NCBI GenBank assembly: GCA_032718475.1
Contig: JAUCBJ010008828.1
Location: 1 to 64,000, forward strand
Direction of reading: 5' to 3'
Length of the DNA: 64,000 bases
DNA from: Nemertoderma westbladi
Lineage: Eukaryota > Xenacoelomorpha > Nemertodermatida > Nemertodermatidae
Shown: positions 40,794 to 50,146 of the stretch, piece by piece
How the letters are laid out: each line of letters begins with the position of its first letter
Numbering within the stretch: position 1 is the first letter of the stretch
Translations under genes and position numbers: made by a program
Notes under the pieces: generated by a model
Database searches by the model: none
Seen by the model: the letters and a program-made list of their open reading frames with translations, nothing else
Told to the model about the DNA's origin: nothing

Positions 40794-41540
40794 CAGTTTT
40801 GAGTCTGTCGTGCGGTCCCTGTCAGTGGGGTATCAATAAATGTATCTACGGCCCCCGGCTCCCCAAAAATACTCGAGCCGGCCCCGCTTTCAGACGGCGA
40901 CGCTCGCACCAGTTGCAGCTCGTGCGCCCGTCTAATCTTATCTTCCGCAAGCACACTCTGGCGTCTCTTTAATTCCTTGTGCTCTCGTTCAGCCTCTGCC
41001 ATTCTCCTCTCACACTCCTGGGTGTCCCGGGCGGCCGACTCCGCTACACTCCTAATGCTCTCCCTTCGTCTCACCTCGCGCTCCTTGCGTTCCTTTTCCC
41101 TTCTCGCCTCATGTTCCTTGCGTTCCTTTTCCCTTCTCGCCTCATGTTCCTTGCGTTCCTTTTCCCTTCTCGCCTCATGTTCCTTGCGTTCCTTTTCCCT
41201 CCTCGCCTCATGTTCCTTGTGTTCCGCCTCACGCTCTTTGCGTTCCCTATCCTCCCTCGCCTCACGCTCCCTACACTCCTTTTCCTCTATTTCCTCACAC
41301 TCCCTAAGGCTTCTCAAAGCCCTTTCGGCCCTCTCTCCGGTTTCTCTAATCAATGCCGCTTCCCTCGCTAACCGCACTCTCCCCTCCTCTAACCGTTCCT
41401 CCATTTCCCTCTGACCTTGTTCTACCATGTTGAGACGGTATGCGGCACCTATCTCTCTCACCACTCTTTCTTTCGCGGAGGATGTAGCAGACTTATCGGT
41501 TACGACGGACCCCCTCCGCCTTCCCGACCTACTAACTTTC
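40742..41540 (-). CDS. BEL-1 gag-like coiled-coil frame
   Basis: The frame is open from about 41540 through 40742. The protein is almost wholly charged helix with heptad-like Glu/Arg/Lys content, including four copies of the 11-residue KEHEARREKER. It ends by running through the G tract at 40767-40779 (DRTGGGGG) into a stop. The pol frame begins across the same tract. It has no ATG of its own near the start, and upstream it overlaps the first frame at a GGGGG. It probably represents the middle of one gag polyprotein. Confidence 0.75.
41085..41235. repeat. 33-bp in-frame tandem repeat (coiled coil)
   Basis: Four to five copies of TTCCTTGCGTTCCTTTTCCC plus 13 bases on the plus strand, encoding KEHEARREKER. 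Confidence 0.9.
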
Positions 41541-42375
41541 CCCCGCCTCCCGGAACTTTCTCCGACCGACGAGCTGAATCCTCGGGGTTAACCTCGGATT
41601 CGCCCCCCTCGGGTCCCCTCCAACCCACTAATTTTACTCCCCGGGCATCGACCAAGTATGGCCCTATGTACACTGGCGCTACGCTAGGTTCCATACTCCC
41701 ACACTCCCATAGTTCAAACAGTTCGCCGGCAACCCCTTTTGCTCTCTCCTCGGCTAGTTCTCTCTGCCCAAAACGTATTAGGTAATTAAAGTGTCTATCC
41801 GACTCACCTAGTCGCTTTCTCAGTCTCACCTCGTCTACCTTCGCCCCTTCCTTCTTGGCGTCCTTCATTAGCTTCCGGGTCGCGTTGTAGGCCCGTCGAA
41901 GTCGCTCTGAAACCCCGACGTCCTCGTCGCCGACCTCTCCTCCGTCCCTCCGGGTTCGACGTCGTACCGGCGGCTCCACCGTCGCCGTTCCGGTGGGCCG
42001 TCCGTCGCCCTCGGCCTGTAGCTGGCCGGCGACATCGGTACCGATGTCTCCTCCGTCTCTCTGCGTCCGGGGCCGCACCGTCGGCCCCACCGTCGCCGTT
42101 TCGGCGGGCCGCTCGTCGCCCTCGGCCTGTGGCTGGCCGGCGACACCGGTGCGTCGACCCCCGTCCCGTGTCGACTCGTCTCCGTCTCCCTCCGTCCCGC
42201 TCTCTCTTTCTCTCGGTTCGACCTCGGGTTCCAGGCCCCCCTCGTCCTGAACTGCCGGATGACCCGTTACCGATGGGTCCGGCGTTGTGGGCCTGTATCG
42301 CCTGGTTGCGGCCTCGCGGATCGTTAGGTCTTCGTCCGGGGTCCGCGTCGGTGTCGTGTCACCTGACTGACTCAT
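41500..42375 (-). CDS. BEL-1 gag N-terminal frame
   Basis: Starts at a true ATG, MSQSGDTTPTRTPDEDLTI, 66 bases inside the 5' LTR edge. 291 codons, mostly disordered and rich in Arg, Gly, Glu and Thr, with a repeated block (VAGQPQAEGDERPAETATV and VAGQLQAEGDGRPTGTATV) and a more ordered C-terminal third (LRKRLGESDRHFNYLIRF). It ends at GREGGGGPS where a G run allows a shift into the next frame. This is the only good initiator for the element's polyprotein. Confidence 0.75.
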   Translation of the reverse strand: MSQSGDTTPTRTPDEDLTIREAATRRYRPTTPDPSVTGHPAVQDEGGLEPEVEPRERESGTEGDGDESTRDGGRRTGVAGQPQAEGDERPAETATVGPTVRPRTQRDGGDIGTDVAGQLQAEGDGRPTGTATVEPPVRRRTRRDGGEVGDEDVGVSERLRRAYNATRKLMKDAKKEGAKVDEVRLRKRLGESDRHFNYLIRFGQRELAEERAKGVAGELFELWECGSMEPSVAPVYIGPYLVDARGVKLVGWRGPEGGESEVNPEDSARRSEKVPGGGGKLVGREGGGGPS

Positions 42376-42441
42376 CCTCTTCTGCAGATTTCGGTGGCTA
42401 GTGGTTGAGTTTTATCTGGGGCGGCAGCTGGTTTTAGTTAC

Positions 42442-42971
42442 TGTGACGGGATCCAGGAGGGATCCCGATTTATCCGGTATTTTAGTTTACGCGTCCCCGC
42501 CGTGTATAAAGAGTAAACGAAACAGTGAATGAGTTCTGATGTTCGGTGTATAATAACTGATGGGTATAAGATATAGATATAGATATGTGGAAGGCGGGAT
42601 ACGGTAACTAAAAGTCCCGTGCTCCCCTATCTAAACTAACTAACCTATGCTAGCACTACTGCACTTGAGATAACTGAATTACTGATTAATAGGTTACTGA
42701 TTATATTGCACGGTTGGCCTAATTACTACCTAATCGATGCCTTGCCCCCCTCTGATTGGTTGATACCCTTGTTGGCGCCCCGTGGAGTGTTCCCGTTCAC
42801 TCCACCTGTACTCTCTGGGTTAGGGGTTTGGCCCCTGACCCTTTATTGTGTGCTTCCTTCCCACTCTTATTGGGATGGCACGAGTTGGTTAATTGCCCAA
42901 TCTCGTGGCTCCCAATATTGCTTATCGGCTTATAACTTTATGGGGTGTTAGCGGGATTGAATAAGCTAACA
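42442..42971 (-). repeat. BEL-1 5' LTR
   Basis: 530 bp, near-identical partner of 29027-29555, with the same TGTTAG...GTCACA ends in element sense. Confidence 0.93.
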
Positions 42972-42976
42972 CATAT

Positions 42977-43839
42977 TATCTTATGTCAGGGCCCCAACCG
43001 CAGGTTATCGTGTTCGGAGAACCCGATTCTGTGCTCGGCCACGGAACTAGTCTTGCGCACGCCTTTATCTATCATCAGCCTTCGACAGGGTTAACTTCTC
43101 AAGATTAAACAGTATCCTATGGAATCAAACCTAAAGGTTGTAGGGTACCCCAACAATTAAAAAAAAGATTCTTATGACATACTTCCTATCAGGCTCGTTA
43201 TACCTCTGTGTAAGAAAAATACAGCAGGAAAACCGTATTCCTATAGAACTTGGATTATGACAGGGAAGTTGGCTATCACTGTTCTTCAGTAACGTCTATA
43301 TCGCATAACTATTCGATTACAAAGTTAACAGTAATTATTGAGTTCATGTGGGAAGCCTTTTATTCGGTATAATTAGTTATGGGGATGATATCATATTGTA
43401 ATCGCTAATCTCAAGACAGACGACAGCTCAGTCAGTCAGCAAGAAAGTCAATAGCTACTATGTGTTATACTTACTTAATAACTTAATCTTATAAAACAAA
43501 AGGACTCACTATCTTCTCATAAATAAAAAAGGGCGCAGTGCAACTGATATAATGTCTATGGGTTCCAGGGCATAAAATCACCCATAGATTTATTTTGGAA
43601 ATGTTTGTCCAGGTCGCGAGCGAGGCAGGTGTGGTAGAAGTAGATAGGTACATTTATACAACTGTCTTCAAACGAAATTGCTTTGAGATATTCCAGTCAA
43701 CTGACGAAGACAAATCCAACGATTATATATACAAGAATATTTGAACAATCACAATTATTGACAACCCACAAATTATTGAACAACCAGGAGCCATAAACAA
43801 GAACCAGGTTAAGAAAGATAGAAAATCTTAAAGTGGCCG
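42977..43839. other. Flank of BEL-1, unassigned
   Basis: Continues the sequence interrupted by BEL-1. Nothing recognised on either strand. Confidence 0.5.
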
Positions 43840-44018
43840 ACTACATCAGCCATGAGAAGTACGTGCAAGGTAAAATTGAAGCATCACAAACTGCTCACAT
43901 AAAGCAACAGTCAATACTCTTGCCTTACAAAATTAGCTATCTGGAAGGGAATATTGTGCTAAGGGGCGCCTAATAGCTGATAGTCCTGAAGAACATGTTT
44001 GGAATTGGACATATAGAA
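43840..44018 (+). pseudogene. RTE-like LINE linker fragment
   Basis: The plus strand reads ISHEKYVQGKIEASQTAHIK and ends in a Gly-Ala, two stops and LIVLKNMFGIG. It parallels the linker of the LINE at 50141-53502 (ISQEKYIQDKTEAITTAHIQ ... ADSPEERVGKW). About 60 codons, decayed, ending where the duplicated unit begins. Confidence 0.6.
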
Positions 44019-45756
44019 CCAAGAAGTCCACCAGAATTAAAGTGATTTATACATAAACTAAACTACGAGATGATAGTGTCGTATAAATTTAATTAAAGTT
44101 CTTCCTTTATATTACTCTATCTACCTTATCATATTCGCTGTACTGCATAATTTTATTAATTTAGAGTAGAGGGATATGAGAGAATGTTGGACGTTATAAT
44201 TCCATCATAGTTGTTGTAGCTATTGATTCGGTCTTCAAGAAATCCCGTGTATATTGGTATCTGACTACAGTGTTCTATAGAAGCTGTAGATAAACTCAGC
44301 ATGATACGAATAACATATAGATAGCACGCTATGAACGACCAAATGTGTTGGATTAAATATATAATTATGTAAAAATAACATTTCGTACCATTCATTTATT
44401 TTTGAAACTGAGTGAGAGTGCATAATGTAGTTATCCCTAGGTCTAGCGAAGATGTTTTTGAGAAACAAAAATATGAAGATATTTTCGTAACAAAAACTGT
44501 AAATATTGTTTCAATATTCTGAATCCGGTGTAAAATTTGATTAGACGGACTACTGAAGCCACAATTGTCGCTTCATTTACTCATTGAGAACTTTAAACCT
44601 CAGAATTACACCTCAGAAGTATTTATTTTGAGTAAAATACCGGTTAAATTTCTTTAGAAATTGTCGTTTCATTATTGATTATAAATTTAGGATATTATAT
44701 ATAAATTATATATATTTTTTAAGAGAATCAGCACCCCATAGCGGGGTAAATATATTCTTATTGTTACTGCACAAAACTGAATTGATAAGGATATTGGAAA
44801 CAGCAGTAACACAGTAATAATACCATATATGTACGGTGCATTATAAAGTTAATAAAATAATTTAGAGTAAAAGGCCATGCAATAAAGTTATTAAAGATTA
44901 TTATTTATAAATATATTAAATAACAACAAAAGAAGATTATTGTTTGTTTTATTGCATGCTCATGCAGCTAGAATTATATTTAATTTTAAATTAAATGCGG
45001 GGGGGGGGGGGGGTGGCGGGGGGTGTACACAATTTTTGGACAACTCTTCGATTTATCACTCCCAGCGTTTCAAATATTTTTGGTTTTGGCTATAATTTGG
45101 AATAAAGTTACCTAAGATGCTATTCTACATTGATAGCTCAGAAAAATTTTATTTTTGGCTATTTAATATTATTTAAAGCTACAGTTAACAATGAAAAAAC
45201 GTGGTTGATAAGATGAGTTTTTTTATAAATAGTATTAAATGTTATTAACTAAAAATTTCAAAAGGTTGTCTATACTTTTATGCAGGGTTGCTATGTAGAC
45301 AGACATTTGTAGAAGTAGTAGGGTTATGAAGTTGACAATTTCCCAAAAAAATATTTGGCGATAATAGATCGTTCATTATGCATAGTAATAGTAATTTCAA
45401 TAGGTCTCCCTAAATGTAAATTGTTATAATTTGAAAAAGTAAAAGAGCTATTAAATACCCCCCCCCCCCCCCCCCCCCCCCACCCCCCTTAATTAGTTAT
45501 AACTTAGTATGGAATGGTGATATAGAATTACAATGAATTGCAGAAGTTACCAGAATTACAGAAGCCACCTGGACTAACAAATATATATAATAACATCATT
45601 GTAAAAAATAATATTGTTTAATTTAATTCTTCAACATTTTAACTGGTAAATTTGTATCAAATAATAACATCGATCTACACAACCTCGCTACTAACTAACT
45701 ACTAACTACTAACATCGATTTAATCAACTTCCATGGATAATGAGTGATTCATTAAA
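44019..45756. other. Upstream region of Cys-rich gene, copy A
   Basis: AT-rich, without a recognised gene. It contains poly-G at 45000-45012 and poly-C at 45460-45481. The site TTTAGAGTAAA at 44861-44871 is the empty counterpart of the LINE insertion in copy B. Confidence 0.6.
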
Positions 45757-46463
45757 ATGATAATCATTATTGTTCTGCTTGTTACATTCCACACGGTAGC
45801 CACTCAGCTGAGTAACAACACAACCTCGCAGAAGACCACCACTGGTACACAACTCAGAATACCGGTCACACATGCCCCGAAGGTAGAAATTGGACACTGT
45901 CCTCAAAAAACATCGAGTTGCAAGAGATTTATGAAGCCAGGCTGCATAAGTTTATGAAAGCCAACGATTTAATTAAACCGGTTATCGACTGGTATGGCTG
46001 CCACACTTGTTCACTCATATCTGTGGTATTCAGTGCGTGGTCCGCTGAATACAAGGCTGATATTACATTCGAAGTAGAAGATTCATGGTGCTACTATGAA
46101 GAATATAAAGGCAACTGTCTACCTATGCCTGAAACAGGTTGTCTCTATTTTGCGAACGTGGTACTTCCAGAACATAAACCTGACCCAGACGACCCAAATG
46201 CTGTGAATCTCTTTGGGTTGATATCATATTACAACTACCTCCAGCTGGCACTCACTGTAACACACGAGACTTGCCAGTCTCAGTGCTGCAACGATGCGGC
46301 TTGCCCAGCTCCCGTATGGACTCACGAGAAAACCTCTACATCAGAAACCACTACCGAATACGTGCCGTTCACCTGGGGAAACGGATCGGCTAATGTCAAC
46401 CAAATGGTGACGTCTCATCTGGCTTGGGTCATCATTGTTGCCATAGTTCTCAGAGCGTTCTAG
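45757..46463 (+). CDS. Small secreted Cys-rich, probably GPI-anchored protein, copy A (shift in frame)
   Basis: ATG at 45757 starts a signal peptide (MIIIIVLLVTFHTVATQ) and a Thr/Asn-rich stretch (SNNTTSQKTTTG). This frame stops at 45957. A second frame, open from 45816 to 46463, carries the rest: NIELQEIYEARLHKF, DWYGCHTC, CYYEEYKGNCLPMPETGC, a CQSQCCNDAACP cluster and a hydrophobic tail SHLAWVIIVAIVLRAF. A terminal CC-x-D-x-x-C before a hydrophobic tail is reminiscent of Ly6/uPAR-type proteins, but the full cysteine pattern was not matched. The two frames would join if the A6 at 45905-45910 gained one base. Intronless; AATAAA at 46493-46498 lies 29 bases after the stop. Expression is plausible but not shown. 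Confidence 0.6.
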
Positions 46464-46492
46464 AATATAGGCCTAACTGAAGCTAAAACTTC

Positions 46493-46498
46493 AATAAA
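46493..46498 (+). terminator. Polyadenylation signal, copy A
   Basis: AATAAA 29 bases past the TAG of the Cys-rich gene, conserved at 55082-55087 in copy B. Confidence 0.6.
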
Positions 46499-47221
46499 TA
46501 AACAATCCATTTGGATCCACATATTCTAGGAACAAAAACCGTCTAGAAATCACTTCTAGAAATATTTATCGGAAATTCTTTATGGTGATTGATTCCAATT
46601 TCAAAGGTTGTGGGTTCGATTTATTATCCGGCAAAATTATGTTTATTATATATCTTCAATAATTATTTCAGGGGGGGGGGGGGGGGGGGGGGGTAGCACC
46701 CCCAAACAGAACCTCACATTTTGTTATCTCTGAACCCTAAAATTGGATGAAAATTATTTTTTGTGATACTAAACATCGTCTGGGGTGAAGTTTATGAATA
46801 GCCAAAGGAAATATTTTTAATCTGGCCTCAAAATGGCACTGCAATTGTGCCAAAAGTGCCTTTTGCGCCAAACACAATTTCAGAATATAAGTTCAGAAGA
46901 ATCCTGCAACCAATTCTTATATTTTTGGCCCTTTGATCTAAAGAGGCTCCGGAGCGTTTGAGGCAAAATTTCTTCAGAATTTATTGTCAAAGGTATTCTG
47001 AATAAGTGTACCAAATTTCAACTCATTTATAGTTTTAGGAACAATTTTCACATTTTTATTTAGTCAACAATAACGAAATTTTTCATCATTGCTAAAAATA
47101 TATCTAATAAAACAACTTTGTAGTATTTTTAGTCATATACAGTATGTACCGTGAGAGCCTTTTTGATGAAAAGGACCTTATTCAATTGTAATAACTATTT
47201 ACATCATTGTGTGTAAAGTAG

Positions 47222-47319
47222 CACTTTGCAGCGTTATGACCCGAGTTAATTTATGTACCGAGCGAGCGCAGCGCGGGAGGTTTACATAAATAACCAAGGG
47301 TCTTTAACGCTGAAAAGTG
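47222..47319. repeat. Large imperfect palindrome
   Basis: Arms CACTTTGCAGCGTTATGACC and the complement of GGGTCTTTAACGCTGAAAAG enclose a second inverted pair ATTTATGTA/TACATAAAT around a CpG-rich GAGCGAGCGCAGCGCGGGAG. It is kept in copy B at about 55813-55912. Confidence 0.75.
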
Positions 47320-48061
47320 ACCTTTGCAAGCAATTATGTATGTAATTTTGTTACATTATGTCAACTTATCACCGTTCGGTATTTGAAGAAAAGATTTTAA
47401 GGATACTCATTTATACATTTTAATCATGTACTATATCGAATATAAGTTAAATTTATTAACAGGTGCACTGGTACACAGTATTAATTATACATTTAAATCT
47501 AATTAAAGTTTATTGGAAGTTATCTCCTGCATGGATGTGATAAATCATTAATCCATCTTGACTATAGTCGACTGTAGCAAACTTAGTCACCGTCTTGTGT
47601 CCGTTCAGTTTTACTGAACACTGTCGTCACTTTCTTTCCTATTTTACTGTCTTCTATTGGACGTTTCGGCATAATGGAAAACAATATACTTTAAACAATT
47701 ATTTTTACATACAGTAGCTAGTCCTGTAGTCCCTTCACTGCCAACTGGATAATAAAGCAGCACTCATTAACATAAATGGAAATAAAAAATTCTGGAAAAC
47801 GGTAATGTTGTTTCCATGTCATTGATTACTTTGCAGCGTTACGAGAAATTCACCAGAACGCTGTAAAGTTGACATAAATGTAACAAAATATCGTGCTGCT
47901 AGAAGGCTTTTCAAAAATCAGACTAGCTCTTACGTTTTGGGTAATAACTTGAGTTTGAGAAACGATATGAGAAAACTGCTTGAGATTTGAAATCTCCATT
48001 AAATTCTGCACATAATAGGATTCAAAAATGTCGAAAATTATCGAATTAGGGGGGTGCTACC

Positions 48062-48213
48062 ATGACCTACTACACCAACTGTATTATCACAATTCTGTTG
48101 GGCACAGCTTTGCAAAGTCGGCAATGACGTCCATGTGGGATCGAACTGGTGACCTTAGAGTTGGAAGTCTGACGCTCTAGTCTCTTTCCAACGACATGTT
48201 ATAGTAGGTCATC
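48062..48213. mobile_element. 152-bp MITE with tRNA-like core
   Basis: Inverted ends ATGACCTACTAC and ATAGTAGGTCATC are flanked by GTGCTACC at 48054-48061 and 48214-48221, an 8-bp duplication as made by hAT elements. The core (48131-48198, minus strand) has AGTTCGATCCCACATGG, a B-box-like T arm, and CTTCCAA in an anticodon-like position. It is also present, partly deleted, in copy B at 56590-56740. Confidence 0.6.
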
Positions 48214-48448
48214 GTGCTACCTCCCCTCCCTCTCTTAAGTATTTAGCATAAACTCTCTAATAATAACTCAAATTTTCCGAAGCACACCCATTACGGTTCG
48301 CTGTTAACTCAGTACACATCCTTTATACTTTCCAATAAGGTTTCTCTAATTATTCAATCAATTTTGTTGATATTAAACATTCTCATTTAGCGATATTCTA
48401 TATTACTTTTCATTATGTTATGTTAATATCCCATTATTTACTTAATTA

Positions 48449-48808
48449 ATGTGACGGGATCCTGGTTGGCCTGGGATGCCCCCCCCCCCCCCCCTTTTTT
48501 TTTTTTACTTAGTGGTGCCTTTCCTACTTGCTGCCGCTCTAGAAGACTGACTGGCCGTAGGCCTGATAAAACTAGAGTTATGAGATTGCCGATAATATTA
48601 TAATAGTCTCAATAGTGTAGTTTACCGGTACAATATACTGTAGCACAAAGTCAGTAGTGTGGTATACGACATGCAGTGAAAACGGTTCACCTTCTTTACA
48701 GAGTCAATTGCCAACTGGTTACATAATGCACGTGATCGTTAATATAGGGAAAAATATATTGCCTATCTATCACATCTTTATAGTCCCATTGGCCTGTGGA
48801 TTTAATGT
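48449..48808. repeat. LTR-end-like segment
   Basis: Starts TGTGACGGGATCCTGG, like the plus-strand left edge of BEL-1 LTRs (TGTGACGGGATCCAGG), then diverges through poly-C/poly-T. It is present in both unit copies (also from 56958). It is read as the end of a diverged LTR on the minus strand. Confidence 0.4.
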
Positions 48809-48839
48809 CTTATTATATTAGATATTATACTGTATTATA

Positions 48840-49398
48840 ATACAGTATAAATTAATTAGTATTTTCAGTCTTTTTCGAGGTGATACGAGGTTGATTGCCA
48901 ATCAACCTCGTATCACCCCAATAACCGGGGCGACAAACCCCAAAGGGACACACACAGCGGGGGTCAGAGGTTACACCTCCGGGAGGGAGAGAGTGACAGC
49001 AGCCGGGGGAAACACTCCCAGAGAGATGGGAGGGCGAGAATTGGGTTATTAGCCAATGGGGGGGAGGCATCCACTGAGTAATGTAATACGGCCAACCAGT
49101 GCAATATATTACCAGTTATTGTTCCTCATTTATTTCACTCAGTTAGTCAGTTTAGTTAGGACAGAACGGTGACTTCTATTACCGTCCACTGCCGCCATCA
49201 TTCACTTATACTTTACCGGTACATTATTTCTTCACTCCAACAACTGTGTCTATGCTTATTCTATATCAGTCATATTATTCTATATCAGTCGACAAGATCA
49301 GAACTCTCAATCCAACTATAATAACTCTTTTCACTCACACGGCGGGGACGCGTAAATAGAACCACCGGGATAAATCGGGATTCTCGGATCCCGTCACA
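48840..49398 (+). repeat. Diverged solo LTR related to BEL-1
   Basis: The plus strand ends GATTCTCGGATCCCGTCACA and contains CACACGGCGGGGACGCGTAA. Read in reverse this follows the BEL-1 LTR with many substitutions, including the Gly/Pro-rich middle. The left limit is unclear. No matching internal region adjoins it, so it is a solo LTR or fragment between the two unit copies. Confidence 0.7.
48879..48917. repeat. 39-bp near-perfect palindrome in solo LTR
   Basis: GGTGATACGAGGTTGATTG, one spacer base, CAATCAACCTCGTATCACC. 19-bp perfect arms. Confidence 0.95.
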
Positions 49399-50129
49399 AA
49401 GTCCAAGAAGTCCACCAGAATTAAAGTGATTTATACATAAACTAAACTACGAGATGATAGTGTCGTATAAATTTAATTAAAGTTCTTCCTTCATATTACT
49501 CTATCTACCTTATCATATTCGCTGTACTGCATAATTTTATTAATTTAGAGTAGAGGGATATGAGAGAATGTTGGACGTTATAATTCCCTCATAGTTGTTG
49601 TATCTATTGATTCGGTCTTCAAGAAATCCCGTGTATAACTACACCGCATTGTATATGTTGGTATCTGACTACAGTGTTCTATAGAAGCTGTAGATACACT
49701 CAGCATGATACGAATAACATTTAGATAGCACACTATGAACGACCCAATGTGTTGGATTAAATATATAATTATGTAACAAATAACATTTAAATCCGGTGTA
49801 AGATTTAATTAGACGGACTACTGGAGCTACAATATGTCGTTTCATTTACTCATTGAGAACTTTAAACCTCAGAATTACACCTCAGAAGTATTTATTTTGA
49901 GTAAAATACCGGTTAAATTTCTTTAGAAATTGTCGTTTCATTATTGATTATAAATTTAAGATATTATATATAAATTAAATACATTTTTTAAGAGAATCAG
50001 CACCCCATAGTGGGGTAAATATATTCTTATTGTTACTGCACAAAACTGAATTGATAAGGATATTGGAAACAGCAATAACACAGTAATAATACCATATCTG
50101 TACGGTGCATTATAAAGTTAATAAAATAA

Positions 50130-50140
50130 TTTAGAGTAAA
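50130..50140. repeat. 11-bp target-site duplication, left
   Basis: TTTAGAGTAAA, repeated at 53503-53513. A single copy is seen at the empty site 44861-44871. Confidence 0.92.
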
Positions 50141-50146
50141 CTACTA

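Larger units (their letters stand above)
29027..42971 (-). mobile_element. Complete BEL/Pao LTR retrotransposon (BEL-1)
   Basis: A 13.9-kb element on the minus strand with LTRs at 42442-42971 (5') and 29027-29555 (3') that differ at only about five positions, so insertion is recent. The 5-bp duplication CATAT flanks it (29022-29026 and 42972-42976). Order in sense: 5' LTR, gag-like frames, pol (protease, RT, RNase H, integrase), a spacer with a minisatellite, an additional zinc-knuckle frame, polypurine tract, 3' LTR. Frame breaks lie at G runs. The primer-binding site was not identified, as no TGG follows the 5' LTR directly. Confidence 0.93.
46671..48221. other. Possible TIR element downstream of the Cys-rich gene
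   Basis: GGTAGCACCCCC at 46692 and its complement GGGGGTGCTACC ending at 48061 (or 48221 after the nested MITE) are inverted termini. The inside is non-coding and contains a large imperfect palindrome. A G23 run adjoins the left end. No clear target duplication. Confidence 0.4.
44019..48808 (+). repeat. Duplicated unit, copy A
   Basis: Direct-orientation match to 49403-57308 apart from the LINE inserted in copy B and small indels (for example about 130 bp at 44395-44520 are missing from B). It starts CCAAGAAGTCCACCAGAATT and ends at CCATTGGCCTGT. Flank divergence is a few percent. It carries one Cys-rich protein gene and several small TIR-like elements. Confidence 0.9.

Noticed and set aside
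42400-42441. tRNA primer-binding site next to the BEL-1 5' LTR
   Set aside because: The sequence after the LTR (GTAACTAAAACCAGC in sense) lacks the usual TGG start and I could not match it to a tRNA end.
45724-45906. Minus-strand 60-65-codon frames opposite the Cys-rich gene
   Set aside because: Antisense shadow, without independent support.
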